NCBI GenBank assembly: GCA_029204225.1
Contig: CM055097.1
Location: forward strand, 53,621,592-53,685,591
Direction: 5' to 3'
Length of the DNA: 64,000 bases
Origin: Diphasiastrum complanatum
Lineage: Eukaryota; Streptophyta; Lycopodiopsida; Lycopodiales; Lycopodiaceae
Shown here: piece by piece, positions 43,901 through 56,000 of the stretch
How the letters are laid out: the number at the start of each line of letters is the position of its first letter
Position numbering within the stretch: position 1 is the first letter of the stretch
Notes under the pieces: model-generated
Database searches by the model: none
Told to the model about the DNA's origin: nothing
The model's input: the letters and a program-made list of their open reading frames with translations, nothing else
Made by a program: the position numbers and the translations under genes

Positions 43901-46900
43901 TGAATGGACCAAAAGTGTCACGTAAATGCATTGATATGAACATGAATGAAGTCAGAAAACAAAATATCTTTAGTTTGCATTGTGCAATAACTTCACTTCC
44001 AAGTTCTAGGTGGTCAAAATGGAAACATGTGGTTCTTAATGATTATAGAACTGCAGAGAACAAGTAGATCTGTTCAAATGTTGAAAAAAAATTGCTGTAC
44101 ATAAATTTAAAAGCTGTGCTTTTGACCAAAATTTGAATTTTGCGATAGTTTTTCAAAGATAACTCTGATCAACATGCTGAATGTTTCTGTAGGTGCTTCT
44201 TAAACCAACACTCCTAAAACATTGTTATTTTCACTTTTGTTGCCAAAGAACATGAAAGAGATGGATTTGTCCAAAGTTGATAAATTAGTGTGTTAGAAAA
44301 ACAGCCACATAAATTAATGTTTGTGAGCTATTTGATGCCAGGAATCCAACAATCCAAACAAACTGTAAATCTGACTGCCGTAGAGAAAACTAGAGACAAA
44401 AAACAAAGTCTGAGGTTTTCTTCTCAAAGCAAAAGAAACGGAAAAATAAGAAAATTAGCACCCTTCAAGTGATAGGGAAGTGCTGTGATATCATGTTAAT
44501 TAGCTCTTAAAAAGAAACTTTAGATACATTGGCAGTTTCAGACATGTTCTTAAGCATGTCCCATGTTTCCTTGGGACTGTTAGCTACTTTAAAGATGTAA
44601 TATGATATGCTCTTCTAGTGAAAGATTGACCATATTATGAACAGTGTTAGCTTCATTTAGCAAGACTTTTTTGAGTATCTCACCATCTGCAGTAGGTTTA
44701 GCTTTATTATCACAAATAATATTGCAAACATTCTTTGAGTGGAATAATTGCCTTTTGATTGATAAGAAAATTGAGCTCTTAACAAACTTCAAACTTAGAA
44801 TGGAGAGAAGTACTGTGTATGTGGAATTGAGATTGTATAAATGTAGCATGTCTGTTGCATATGCGAAATTGTATGCAAAGATCGCCATTAGACGAACTTC
44901 TGTAGCTCGAGTAGATTAGGTGGCTGATACAGCCCGTTATTGGAGGCATGAAACTCCTAATTCATGATAAAAAGTTGGTTGTTTTCTGGTCAATAAAACT
45001 ACAATGTGTATGAAACATGAGTGGACATATATGGCAGCATTTCAGATGCCAATTTCCACATCCGATGACCTAAACTGTAGTCTGAGTTTCAAAGAGCATA
45101 AGATCTGAGAGGACCTACAAATTGCCAATTGATAGCTGCAATTGATAGCAAACTAGTAGCATACAGTGGCCACTGCCTATGCATATGAAGAAAATATATT
45201 CTGGATATACCCATATAATCAGAAGCTCTTTTACATCTAAAATAAACTTTTACATGTGATTGACAGGCACACAAGCATGAAACATTGTTCTTGTACTATG
45301 TTAAAACAAAGGTGGGATAGAATTTCTGATTATTCACATAGACAAGCAATCAATATCACATAACATCTTGAAAGATAGAAATACATGACAATGAGGCCTC
45401 TACTCTCCACACAATGATAAGGTTCTCACAAAGAGCTTAAAATTTCACGAGCTAGAGAGGTCTTCATGAGGTTCTACTTGAGATTTAATATCCTGGTCCC
45501 TGTATATGTTGCTTTATTTTGTGAGCCTGCAATGGGCTAAGGATGTTGTGGCTTCCAGTCTATGCGATTGCACAATGAAACTGACAGTTAGGAACCCTGT
45601 TGAATGGACTCATGCCAGGTTATTCAAATGAATATCCAAGAGACTGTGCGGAAGCAGATTGTACAAGAATTGAAAATAAATCAATCATCTCTGTGCCCTT
45701 ATGTTGTGATTTGTTATGATGCTTTTTACAACAATGGTGTAATCTCAATAGTTCTAGAATACATGGATGGAGGTTCACTTCAAGATGTGATTAAGGAAGT
45801 CAAAGTAATCCCTGAACCCTATTTGGCGGTTATCTGTAAACAGGTGAGAGATCTGTGCCAGTCGTTTTTGAATTTTTTTATTCTAAGTGCACGTCCCTTA
45901 GTTAGAGATTGACAAACTTTTTCTAGAATGAAGGAATTTTTAAATTTTTTTCCTGAGGATCTCATTTTATTTGTGATCTTTTATTCTTCTCATACAACTT
46001 TTTTCATGAAAAGGTGCTGCAAGGTCTAATGTATTTGCATCATCAACGGCATATTATTCACCGTGATATCAAGCCATCAAATTTACTGGTGAATCACAAA
46101 GGGGAAGTCAAGATAACAGACTTTGGTGTCAGTGCTGTTTTAGCAAGTTCAATGGGTCAGAGAGATACTTTTGTTGGGACTTATACGTATATGTCGGTAA
46201 GTTTTCTCTTCCTTTTTCACTCTATACGGTCTTTACTGTAAAGTGTATTCGAAGCATAGTTGCAGCGAATCTCGATTCGCTAGGTCTGCGATTCGCGGGT
46301 CGCGATTCGCGACCCAGAATCGCAAAAACAAAATTATTTATTATTATTTTTTTTTTGGAAAAATAGCTTATTGCTGAAATTTTTTTAGGGGATCAATGGT
46401 CAAACCAGCGTTTTGCCTCTCAGAAGTGCAGTAGATGAGGCACAAACAGATCTTATTTTCAGTAGCTAACCGGTTGTCATTTGCTCTGGTTTTTAGTAAA
46501 TGTTAATGCTACAGTTTGGACTATCAACTGTATGGATGATGATCACTTTTGCAATTGGTTCACTGGAGATGTAAATCAAACTGTGCACATATTATGGGCT
46601 GCTAATTTGCATGACTTGGTTTAATTTTTTTTCAATGATGCATGCAGATATGTGAGTTTTAATATGATGAATCTCAGATAAAGTTTTGGAAGAGTCAAGT
46701 GAATAGGTACCAATAACAGTGAGCTGAAGATATTAAGACACATTCAAGCATATCAAAGCGCACGTGTATTGCCATCACTTCCTTGGACTATGAAAGACCT
46801 ATACCAGAAAATCTATTAACTGTCTTCTCATTTTTCTTGTACATTGAAATTGCAATGCAGTTCACATCTTCTTGGGGCCACACACAGTAAAACAATCCTG

Positions 46901-49593
46901 CTTTCATCTCCAGTCTTTATTTGAACTTTGGTTTTGGTTGCCCAAACTAACTGCTAGCTGCCTATACAATCAGTGAGAAACACTTGCTCAAAAGCACATC
47001 ACGATTTGTCATCATGATTATCCAATATCCCATTTTATGAATTTTGAAAGTTGGACTCTGGAGATTGACTAAGCTGATTCTTTTATCGCTTATCGTATAT
47101 AAAGGTGCATTTGGCATACAGAAGGTGATTCAGTTGCATGGCCTGTAACTTTTTGCCCACCCTATTGTGCTCTTACGCCAGTTTTGTTTGACATATTCAA
47201 TTTGAGCAGTTTTTGAAGGACCGGCGAGGAATTTGACCTAAGGGTTTTCCTTTCAGGGGCATTAGATAACTGCCACCAATGGTAATGTTGTCGAATTACT
47301 TGTAAATTTTAACATTGGTATTCTTGTCATTGGAGGTATGATGACCAATGTGAGTATAGTCCAAGTCTAATTGTAGTCTCTTGATAGCTTCCTTGGAAGC
47401 ACAAGGTTTTATATGGAGTGTGAGTATCCCAAGTGCTGTCAAATCTACACTGTTTTGGAGTTAATTTTGAGGGATTTCCAGTTTGTCAACCTTTCCTTGA
47501 TAGAGATGGATCCGTGGTTTGGGTTCTTCTCCAAAAAGAATTTACATGAAAGATATGAAAACCTCATGGGTAGTATGGAAAGTTATCTACATCTACTTAT
47601 GATGGCATATTCCATATACTGCCACTTTCACACCAGTTATTAATATCTCAGACTATTCGATTTTGGTTGTGCCATGTAGTCTTGAGTTTTGTGTTTAATC
47701 CAGCCATTTCTAGTTTTGTTTAACCTTATACCTGAACCTTCTGAAATGATGCACTACTTGTAACTTAGTAGACTTGCAATAGGTATATTTTAGGTTATCC
47801 AGCTATTAGGCTTTTCAAGGTGATAGCGTCTGCACTACAATGTAAATTTTCAGGAGTAATCTAAACCTTGTTGGGGTGAGCATGTCTGGATACTTTTTCA
47901 AAAAAACCATTATTGGTTGCATTGTGAGCTGTTATGTTTTCAATTCCATGGATATTGGCCGCGTACTTTTGAATAGATTAGCTTTGAAAAGCCTGAAGTC
48001 CTTGCTTAGAACTTTCAACAGGTTAGTGTCTTTGGAGGTTCTTTCTTTGCACATATTCCCTTGGAAACAAGAAGGAAGGATGATCGAAGCTCATGGATCA
48101 TGGTTGGATGCTTATCCACCAAGGAGGCCCATAAAGCCATTATACTCTCCATTTCAAAAGTGATTGAGAGTAAAGAAGTGAAGATCTACATTCAACCTTG
48201 GAAGGGGCCGAGATCTCTCAAGGCATCTCAAGATGCATCTCAAATCATATCTATTGAAGACTATCAAGAGTGTATTTTTACCCGTGTCAATATTATGCTA
48301 TATTTAAAAATGTGAATGTTTGCATCAGTTGAAAAGAAGTGAGGGACCAACTACACTCTGTATATGGGTAGGTCTCCATCCTTGAATGTCACTAAACTAG
48401 TCCCATTAGTCCCATTAGTGACCCATAAAAAAATGAAGATTATGTCACTATGCTCATTTTTATAAGCAGTTATGTAAATAGGATAACAAGAAAATCGACT
48501 TCAGGGATTGCATTAATGATATCTTGATGTATATGCAACTGCACTTGTATATGAAGCTAAGCATGTCATATAGAGGGTATATGCTCATACATGCACAAAG
48601 AATATTGCTCTTCAGATTGAAATGGATGTGGTCCATTGGTATAGCAGTATGATGTCTAACTGCCTGTTAATGAAGTGATGCCATAACAAGGTTTTGTAAA
48701 TCGTTTTGATTGCTTTCCATAGTTTACCAAGCGCGGGAAAGAAAATCTCGTTTTTAGCAATAGCTAATTATCCAGAAAAGTACAAATAAAACTCCCTGCT
48801 TATGGTCTATTTTTGTGATATGTAGCCAGAACGAATCAGTGGCAGCATTTATGGATATGAGAGTGACATATGGAGCTTGGGATTGACGTTACTGGAGTGT
48901 GCAATTGGGCGTTTTCCCTATCTCCCTCCTGGTCAAGAGGAAGGCTTCTTGAATTTCTATGAGCTTCTGGAAACAATAGTGGAAGACCCTCCTCCTTTTG
49001 CTCCAGCAGACCAGTTTTCTTCAGAATTCTGTTCCCTAATTTCAGCCTGGTGAGTCTTTAATGAGCCCCAAAAATATTACAGCTCAGAAGTGCTGGTATA
49101 TTTGGCCTTAATTTTCTAAGTAGGCTTCAACTTTAATTGTTCGAGTAGATCTTTGAACAATTGCTGCATTATTCTTTGAGTACTAGCCTTTATTGAATCT
49201 TTATTATTGACGACAGCATTCAGAAAGAGCCTAAGAATAGGATGTCAGCTGCTGACCTCTTGGTGAGTTTATCTTCGTGTCTTTGTCCTATCACCCAATT
49301 CTACTTTGAAGGGGTTCAGTTCATTATGTTGAGGTGTAGGTGTTTCTGCTTATGTTTATGAAAAGGATGAGATAATTTTTTGCACTGAACGATACTGTTA
49401 GGAGCAATAAGGCAGTGGGACTATCATTAAGGACTCCAAGTTTGTTATACCAGTTGGCATACCGATTGCAATGCTTTGCTGACCCAAGTTTTCTTTTGCA
49501 AATCCTGTGCAGCAACACCCGTTTCTTCAAAAATATGAAGGCGTGGATATTGACCTTGCTACATTGATCCCCACGTTGTCTCCAGGGGCTTAG
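35312..49593 (+). CDS. MKK6: MAP kinase kinase, group A, MKK6 type, 8 exons, 346 aa
   Basis: A dual-specificity kinase that phosphorylates a MAP kinase; plant MKK6 proteins act in cytokinesis and stress cascades. Exons: 35312-35388, 35875-35959, 42872-42991, 45619-45843, 46014-46196, 48826-49049, 49217-49262, 49513-49593, all GT-AG and joining in frame. The N-terminus has a basic-hydrophobic docking-like stretch (RGLRVAVP), then [19 protein letters not shown], typical of group A. Glycine loop GKGSSGVV at 72-79, catalytic K94, HRD at 185-187, DFG at 205-207, activation site S215-x5-T221 (plant S/T-x5-S/T rule), and GTYTYMSPERISGS. It ends [17 protein letters not shown]. Length is close to Arabidopsis MKK6 (about 356). 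All kinase residues are present, so it looks functional. Introns 2 (6.9 kb), 3 (2.6 kb) and 5 (2.6 kb) are loaded with repeats. Confidence 0.95.
37174..37931. repeat. ~230-bp tandem repeat rich in GCCACGTGGC words
   Basis: The anchor tgagtggacctaga recurs at about 37229, 37464, 37667 and (variant) 37920, giving unit lengths of roughly 200-255 bp. Each unit holds several overlapping versions of ttgccacgtggcaagcc and acgtaggcttg. It lies in intron 2 of the MKK6-like gene. Open frames through it on both strands are repeat products. Confidence 0.85.
37932..37992. repeat. (GA)n microsatellite at the end of the tandem repeat
   Basis: The tract begins exactly where each tandem unit carries a short gagagaga run, so it probably grew from that run. 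Confidence 0.95.
38480..39920 (-). pseudogene. LINE-type reverse transcriptase fragment in MKK6 intron 2
   Basis: On the - strand: [19 protein letters not shown] and [14 protein letters not shown] (39792-39586, the YADD catalytic motif), then FCSWWGLG and, after a small frame change, [12 protein letters not shown] and [12 protein letters not shown] (39573 on), then [20 protein letters not shown] and [15 protein letters not shown] (to 38889). After the MITE it resumes [14 protein letters not shown] and, frame-shifted, [12 protein letters not shown] (38642-38500). This is the normal C-terminal order of a plant LINE ORF2. The 5' half is missing, there is an in-frame stop at 39112, and the MITE at 38651 splits it. 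A further stretch at 40381-40641 may be a second LINE piece. Confidence 0.8.
38651..38880. mobile_element. hAT-like MITE made of GGTTCGAACC palindromes, 8-bp TSD
   Basis: 230 bp with terminal inverted repeats CAAGGTTGCA / TGTAACCTTG (one mismatch) and an exact 8-bp target duplication ctcctcag (38643-38650 and 38881-38888). Removing it rejoins the LINE frame as ETEE-HFIF, which proves it is an insertion. TSD length and the CA-start TIR fit the hAT superfamily. The interior is mostly variants of GGTTCGAACC around a central A/T run (caaaaacaaaat…tttttttttt). No coding capacity. Confidence 0.88.
40800..41100 (-). other. Possible gypsy 3' LTR region
   Basis: On the - strand a purine-rich run (gtggagtggggg, about 41066-41055) is followed about 100 bp later by a TATA-like ggtatttatagggg. 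This would suit a polypurine tract and LTR of the remnant at 41270-41708, but no second LTR or clear edges were found. Confidence 0.3.
41270..41708 (-). pseudogene. Gypsy gag-protease remnant with internal deletion
   Basis: On the - strand: a gag start ([20 protein letters not shown], 41708 on), a serine/proline-rich stretch, then directly the second half of a protease ([39 protein letters not shown]). The text between (most of gag, the knuckle, the DSG) is missing, and frames change. It lies in intron 2 of the MKK6-like gene. Confidence 0.65.
42090..42830. other. Intron 2 end, unassigned
   Basis: The - strand at 42643-42428 has an open stretch ([20 protein letters not shown]) that may be decayed coding sequence. 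I cannot assign it. The rest shows nothing. Confidence 0.25.
46255..46375. mobile_element. Partial MITE related to 38651, with GATTCGC palindromes
   Basis: Starts catagttgcagcgaatctcg, which lines up with the start of the 38651 MITE (caaggttgcatcgaaccgcg). Then follow GGTCGCGATTCGCGACC-type palindromes, then the same central caaaaacaaaatt…tttttttttt run. The right half and TSD were not found, so this is a truncated copy. In intron 5 of the MKK6-like gene. Confidence 0.5.
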
Positions 49594-49599
49594 ATGCTT

Positions 49600-49790
49600 T
49601 CAACCTTAAAAGTTATCTGGATTTCCTGGTGGGTTATTAGTACTTGGTCTTCTTCAAGTTGGGAATTTTTTAAGTGAATATATATTGTGATATCTGAACC
49701 ACTTCCAAGCAATAAGTCCCTGTAACCAGTTAAAAACCTCTGTTCCGTTAATCTAGGCTGTAGGATTTCAAATCCTCTAGCTGTGTACAC
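49600..49790 (+). other. 3' flank of the MKK6-like gene
   Basis: Presumed 3' UTR; no clear polyadenylation signal could be fixed. Confidence 0.3.
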
Positions 49791-49799
49791 TTCTAAGGA

Positions 49800-49916
49800 A
49801 GCGGGACCCGGACGCGAACACGCGTCCGGACGCGTCCGGATTTTTTTTTTTTTTCAAATTAAAAAAAAAAATGGTGTCCGGACCCCCAGACGCTGGACGC
49901 GGACGCGGACGCGGGC
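49800..49916. repeat. GC-rich GGACGCGTCC palindrome cluster around A/T runs
   Basis: Arms of ggacgcgtccgg and tccgg…ggacgcggacgcgg flank a tttttttttttttt-caaatt-aaaaaaaaaaa core. The design (one palindrome repeated in both arms, A/T centre) is that of the 38651 MITE with a different word. No convincing TIR or 8-bp TSD was found. Confidence 0.5.
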
Positions 49917-49919
49917 ATT

Positions 49920-51860
49920 CTGGCTTGGACCCTCATGTCTGGTCACTACTACACTTTAAGCCAGGATTGTGGCCTTGAATTATATTTTTTATTCAATCAC
50001 AAGAAAGTCTGATCAGAAATATCAATTTTGTTATGGAGATAAGTTCCACTGTTGTGGTTTCCACAATTGAGTTAGACGTTCTTGTCGTATTTTCCAGTTG
50101 TATACCTCAGCTTTTTGTAAATTTTCAAAGGGAGATATGATGTAACGTAAGCTCAGAAAAAATTACTGCTCTATAGAACATGAGTTGAACGGGGCTTGAT
50201 TTCTTAAGTACCTTTGAGCATGAAGTAAACTTAAAAGGAACATCACTCAGATGCATAATGAAAAAAGCTGAAGACTCAATGAGGAAATGCTGAGATCAAA
50301 GTCTGCCTCATGCAGATTTGTTTAGCACATCATTAGTATTCCTTAAAAGTTTAAAGACCTCACCTGTGCATTTGCCTGTATCAAGTAGCTTTGAACTTTG
50401 AGAATGAAAAGGGACGTCTTGAAATGCTAATTGATTTGAAACACCTAATTGTCTGAAGCATAGTTTGCTGAGTAAGCAACTTCAGGAAGGTTGGATTTCA
50501 TATAAATAGGAGGTTATAAGCTTTCTGTCATCACAAAAATTTATCTTATGCGACGATGATGACTCTTGTGAAGTTTAGGTGATGCTTACATGCTCATCTT
50601 CAGGGATTTTCTAGACTTAGGACTGAGATAAATCTTTTCCTTATTTCTACTGTAATGGAACTCTGTTTCGAATATTAGGGCTGTTGGTCACTGGAAGATC
50701 TATTGTTTATGTCTGTGGTTGATTTCTTGTTTCCTGGTCAACTGAAAGCTGCTTCATGGATTTTGACTGCTGGCATCTGATCATATGGTCACTAAGGCTG
50801 TCTTTCTTGTATTTGATTTAAACTCATAACTCTTCCTCATTAGATTCAAAACATTTGACATAACACTCGTCACTCTCCTCACTTGTTACTATCTTGAGGT
50901 TGTGGCTGCTATACGTATGTCAAATGATGTGTACCGCATAATTTCTCTAAAGAAGCCAATATGTTAAACACTTTCTGTAGTATTCCTGTCAACATTTACC
51001 TGGATAAGTTCAAGATGTATAACCTGGGCATTGGTTTATGTCCTAAAATTTCATTTATGTACAAATAGCTAAAACTCCTGCAGACAAATTCTTGGACTGA
51101 AAACCTGAGCATCATTATGTCTTAATAGCTGAAGGTTGACCCAGATGTATAGTGATGCAAGAGATGTGATTGCTGGCTTTTCTAATACAAGTCAGTCTGG
51201 TAAAGCAGGTTATATATTTGCCTATGGACCTTTTCATTACCCTTAAATCAGTGTGTGTGGAAAATCATACTTGTTAGCAACTTGTCCTTCGGATTAGCTT
51301 GTTGGGGCGTTGTGTTGTGGTGAAATAGGAATTAACCGAATTTTTGTACAAAAAAGAAGCTTTAGAAAAGCGAGTTTTTTTGATTTTGAAGGCCTAAGTA
51401 GGATCAGTTGCTACTTGTGTACCATCTGGAACATGGAGAAGCACATACAACAGTTGACAGTTGCTATCTTAATAGTCATTCTAACTATCAAGGTTGAAAA
51501 ATTGTCTCAATAGATTCATACTTACGAAAGTGAGTATCCATATACATTATGGCTATGAACTATATGCTGCCATCAAAATACTAAATAGCAAACCTTGCTA
51601 ACTATGAAGAAGACAATTTTGGCCCTTGAATTCAAAGGGAAACTGCTTGATCAAACTAATCAATGAAATGCATCAATCTGGTTGGAACCTTGGTCCTCAT
51701 GAATGAGAAGCTTCTGAAAATATTCGTGACGTTATTTCAACTTATCATGCAATTCCATCCCTACAAGCTATTTATTCCAGAAACAATTTGTTTGGGCATA
51801 TTGGTATGGATATTAAGATGTTTTGTCACTCTTACAAATGAGTTTGGTTGAAGTATTGTT
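49920..51860. other. No gene recognised
   Basis: Intergenic DNA without supportable ORFs or repeats. Confidence 0.3.
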
Positions 51861-51879
51861 GGAATAATTGGAAAACTTG

Positions 51880-52460
51880 CTTGGTGGTGAATTGAGTAGA
51901 TGGTATTACATAAACGTTTGAGACTCAGGAATTTTCTAATAGTTTGATATTGAGAGAGAAGGTAATGAATGCAAAAATAGTTGAAGATGACAACATCAAA
52001 CATTTTGAATTGATGCAACCTCTGTCAAAAGACTTGTCATCAGTTAGGACTCCCATTGGGGACAAGAATTTTTGTCAAGACTCTTCTAGGGAGCCTTCCA
52101 TGGTCCTGCGATAATCTCATGCAGCCTTAGAAATTAGGACATAGTTATTATAAAGTGATTTTGTAATTGCTAGCTAGACTAATGCAAATGCAAGAAAAAA
52201 TGGATGAGGAAAGTTTTTGATGGACCTTAGTGAATCCTTGCTAATTGTAGAAGGTAATTCACAGGAGATCAATCAAAATCCGACATCCAAATCATCATCA
52301 ATGTGAGGAAGAGAATTCAAATGAGAGCTCAGCAAGATTAAATGCTTCAAATGCAGCTAGTGTGCACGTTTTGCCATATTGTTCATTACTAGACAAACAT
52401 AACCAAATATGCATTAGGAGGAAGATTTTCTTCTCGCAACCATTATGAGTGATGGAAAGG
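51880..52460 (+). pseudogene. Possible decayed copia gag
   Basis: Fragments in changing + frames look like gag: IVEDDNIKHFELMQPL near 51975, VKTLLGSLPWSCDNL near 52075-52120, then a knuckle-like KCFKCS followed by a stop near 52350. No polymerase motif follows. Weak call. Confidence 0.35.
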
Positions 52461-52611
52461 AAGACAAATGCCTCACTCAAGGACCACACAACTATGAACC
52501 TGACTAAATAGTGGGTTCATGATTTTTAGGAAGAAGATTTGAGACCTATCAAGAGGCAACAAGGCGCTTTAGGCAGTGGATTTGTAGTAGTCCCTTTCGG
52601 CTTAAAAAATG

Positions 52612-52692
52612 CTTCTTGGTTTCCAAGGGGAAACTCTAACTTGGGACCAAAGAAACTTTGGATGCCAAGCTAAGCAACAGAGCCAACCTTGT
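52612..52692 (-). mobile_element. tRNA-related mini-SINE, copy c
   Basis: On the - strand it reads …TTGGCTCTGTTGCTTAGC, TTGGCATCCAAAGTTTC, and ends CCAAGAAG, as in copies a and b. The B box is mutated (AGTTAGAGTT). No clear target duplication, so this is probably an older copy. Confidence 0.65.
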
Positions 52693-52699
52693 TTGGTTC

Positions 52700-53880
52700 A
52701 ACTTAGAGAATGGATCAAGAGGAGTGGTAAGGAAATTTCCATATGTACAAAGCCTCTCAAGGGTCTCATATATGTCAACAAGATTTCTAACATCGGACCA
52801 AAATTTTCAATAGAAAAAATAGTTTTATTGAACAAAATCATTTAAAAAGTAAGTTGATTGGGCATATACATAAGGACACAAGAATACTTCAGAGGTAGGT
52901 AACTTTGGAAATGCCCAACTTTGGTATCAAAGATTGGTCACCTAGTCATACAATGTCTGGAGTGTATTGTAAAAATGGTTTGTGTAACAAGAATGGAACT
53001 TTGTGAATCCTCCAAAGGATGTGTGTTGGAGCTGTTTTATTGGTAGTGACTTGAGGCTTGCTCCTTCCATAAGGAAAGGATGCAGCATACCAAGAGCCCT
53101 TGTTAGGAATTTAGCAAGTCCGGAGAAGTAGCATTCATGTGCATTTGTGATCCATCTGAAAGAGTTTTAATGAGCTTTGAAAGATAGGGAAGTTCGTTTG
53201 AATAGATGAAATCCTTTGGTAGTATCTTGCCCATACTACATAGTTGCATTTATATGTTCTAGGGAATTTGAAACATAGTTAGTTGCTTTATCGGGGAATG
53301 GTTCAAAGTCGGGACTATCAAGTCTTTCAAAAACTAACAGTCGTCTATTTTCAACAAGAAATGTTCTAGACACTTTCCATAATTTGCGAAGTGAGAGAAA
53401 GCCACTTCATGAAAAATGCGAAGTGAGAGAATTTGCGATGTCCTCATGCACGTCAACATTCCCTGATTTATATGACAAGTTCTAAGAGATGTGATGATGC
53501 CATGGACCTAGTTCATTCTCAACCTTAGCTAGCAGCTTCATTCTCAACCTTAGCTAGTCTGAGCATAGACTCCTAACATTTGTTCCCAAAAGTCACATTT
53601 AGAGATTGCTAGAGGGTGGATTGTAGTTTGCCTAGAATTAATGGAGGTGAATCATTTGGAGAGAAGGCACAAAGCTGGAAACTGGCAAAAGCATTTTGAA
53701 GGAGATCCAATGAACAAATCATGGGGCCTACTCTTAGTAAAGGGTATCCATATCCATACTTCCATTTTCTTTTTCCAACCAAACGAAAAAGTTGAGTAAC
53801 TTGAGTATGGTTTCAATGATAGTTTATTTTCTTTTCTTTTCTTGCATTAATTTTTGGAAAATTTTGGTTTACTGACGAGG
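52700..53880. other. No gene recognised
   Basis: AT-rich DNA; a duplicated ttctcaaccttagctag phrase at about 53515-53560 is the only local repeat seen. Confidence 0.3.
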
Positions 53881-53889
53881 TATATACAT

Positions 53890-54800
53890 ATAAAACACGG
53901 ATTATGTTGTGCCTTATCGACACCATTGATATGCAAATGTTTGATTAACCATTGTCGTTCATTATTGGCATCGACCTTTTTATGTAGAGGTACAATATTC
54001 CCTTGAATCTATTTTTTACATTTCAAGAAATCTATAGCGACATTTCTACATACATCAGCATGTTTTTTGACAGTATAATATTATTGCGTATATAAGTTCA
54101 TAAGTTTGATCCAAAACCATCGTGTAATTCAGTGGCAACACTATGATGTAAAGTAACATGATTCAGACTTTTTTCTATAGATTGTTTTAGTTACTTCTAA
54201 TTATATTGCAATCCGTTGTTAGAACATGATCAAATTTTTCAGAAATGAAAAATTTGCAACATTTCAAAGTAGCACCAGAGCATAAAGGTAGATTTTCAAA
54301 TTCAAAATCGCAAAAGACATCAAACGAAAAATACCATTCGGTTTTGATATTAGGCATATATGACCAAGCAAAAACAACATTGTGAAAAGACTCATGTATA
54401 AAGCCAAAAATCTATAATAAAATGTGAGCGTAAAATTGTTTCACATGAATGGTTTCAAACATCTTATTACAGTAACGTAAATGTAAAAAGATCTTTCCCT
54501 TGTCATTGCGAGTGCTGATCCATCGTATTCCTAGTGATTTCCCTCCTATCCAAAACTTCGTCATCTTGCAAATTAGTCAATCCCTGTAAAAGTTCAGTCT
54601 TTTAATCGTCAAATCTTCCTTTGTACCACTGCCATGTCCTTCGTTTCTTTTGTATCCTGTGAATTTATTTATTTTTCTCATTTTTTTGTCTAGAAACAAC
54701 TGATTTTGGATTGTTATGTTTCTCCTTGATGACTCTTTACTTTTTTCCCTTTTAACAGAAAATGCCATGAGTTTCAAAGGGATGCATATCAATCAAGATT
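53890..54800 (-). pseudogene. Decayed coding sequence of unknown family
   Basis: The - strand has several consecutive protein-like stretches: RRNITIQNQLFLDKKMRKIN (54720 region), VVFAWSYMPNIKTEWYFSFD (54390-54330), CSGATLKCCKFFISEKFDHV, KKHADVCRNVAIDFLKCKK (54075-54020), stop, then VDANNERQWLIKHLHINGVD. Their spacing and shared strand suggest one old gene with stops and frame changes. I do not recognise it; a transposon-derived gene is possible. Confidence 0.3.
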
Positions 54801-55369
54801 TGCCATAGAAGAAGTTTCTAAGAAGAGATCCAAGAAAAACTTGAAGTAACTTGTAAATCAGAAAAAAGACTATTAAAGATTTAAGTAAGGAAAACAATTT
54901 AGAAAACGCTTTCGTTAATCATTTCTGTAAAGGTCAACGAGTAATAAAAAACTACTTTCCAAGGAATCACAAGAATACGAGTTAATCAATGTTTAAGAAA
55001 TTTACCAATATATTTTTTTATGAAGAAATAGCTTGTTGGGTTTCTGGTTTTGTAAATTTGAGATATCCATAAGGGGTCATGACCAATATCTCAAATTTTC
55101 AACAAAACATCCGTTTTATGACCCATAGTATTTGGCATCAATTAGATTTACGGTCTTACTACGGTCAACTGATATAATTAGTTTTAGATCTTCAATTTGG
55201 AATCGCCTGCGTCCCATATCACATGTTCTTCCTCCATGAAGTCCCTCCACTTCCTGATCAAAGTCTCTCAAAATTCAGACTTTTATGAAAAATACATAAA
55301 TCGATTGAGACTAATACCACCAGTACCATTGAAGTTCTTAGGAATTTCACATTCAGTACCAATCCCAAC

Positions 55370-56000
55370 TCACTAAAAATGAGTAGGAATTAACTCATAT
55401 TTTGTATCGGCTTCTCTACTTCTTGTTTTCTTAGCATGTTGGTACGCCTCAGCTTCAAGCTTATAAAAAAAAATTGCTTTTTTTACTATTTTTAGTCTTT
55501 TCCATCTTAGGCTACAGGCCCGTTTGGTCGTGCGTGCTTGTTCGCGAGGCAACCATGGTGCTATCATAGGCCTTGGCCTCACAGATAGCATCTTCCAAAA
55601 ATTGGAGGATATTTCGTTTGCACTCGTTTTAAAAATCGGTTGGCAGTCCATGAATGAACTGTCACTGTGCCAATGTTCTTCTAAAAAGCGGCACCTTGGC
55701 CAAAAAAATCCAAGAACTCCTGGACATAGGTGTCCAATTCTTGGTTGCCTATTTTGTACTTAATAAAGCAAATTCTCAATCAGAATTGACTAAAGCCTTG
55801 CAGAATTCGACTAGGAATCCAACTTAAGTCACCGGTTTCACATGTAGGGCCCTCCACCACGAGGAGGCTTTGCCATCAATAAACAACAAAACTGACAATA
55901 TCCGCTTTTCCTATGGGACGTTGTGCAAGCTAAAATAGCTTCATTAACGGTTTACCCAGTCATCGACAACTTCAGGACGTTTTTATCGCCGGAAATTTTT
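55370..56000 (-). pseudogene. Gypsy gag remnant related to 26657-27310
   Basis: On the - strand it reads NQELDTYVQEFLDFFGQGAA, then NECKRNILQFLEDAICEAKA. The same text with substitutions occurs at 27115-27310 (NECKHNILHTLEDAIHAVKA), so both come from one gypsy family. Stops and frame changes throughout. No polymerase part was seen. Confidence 0.65.

Noticed and set aside
48061-48315. Possible coding exon in MKK6 intron 5
   Set aside because: No splice sites fit, and kinase exons 5 and 6 join exactly without it.
49785-49957. 8-bp TSD (tacactt) around the GGACGCGTCC cluster
   Set aside because: Only about 7 bases match and the implied element ends show no inverted repeat.
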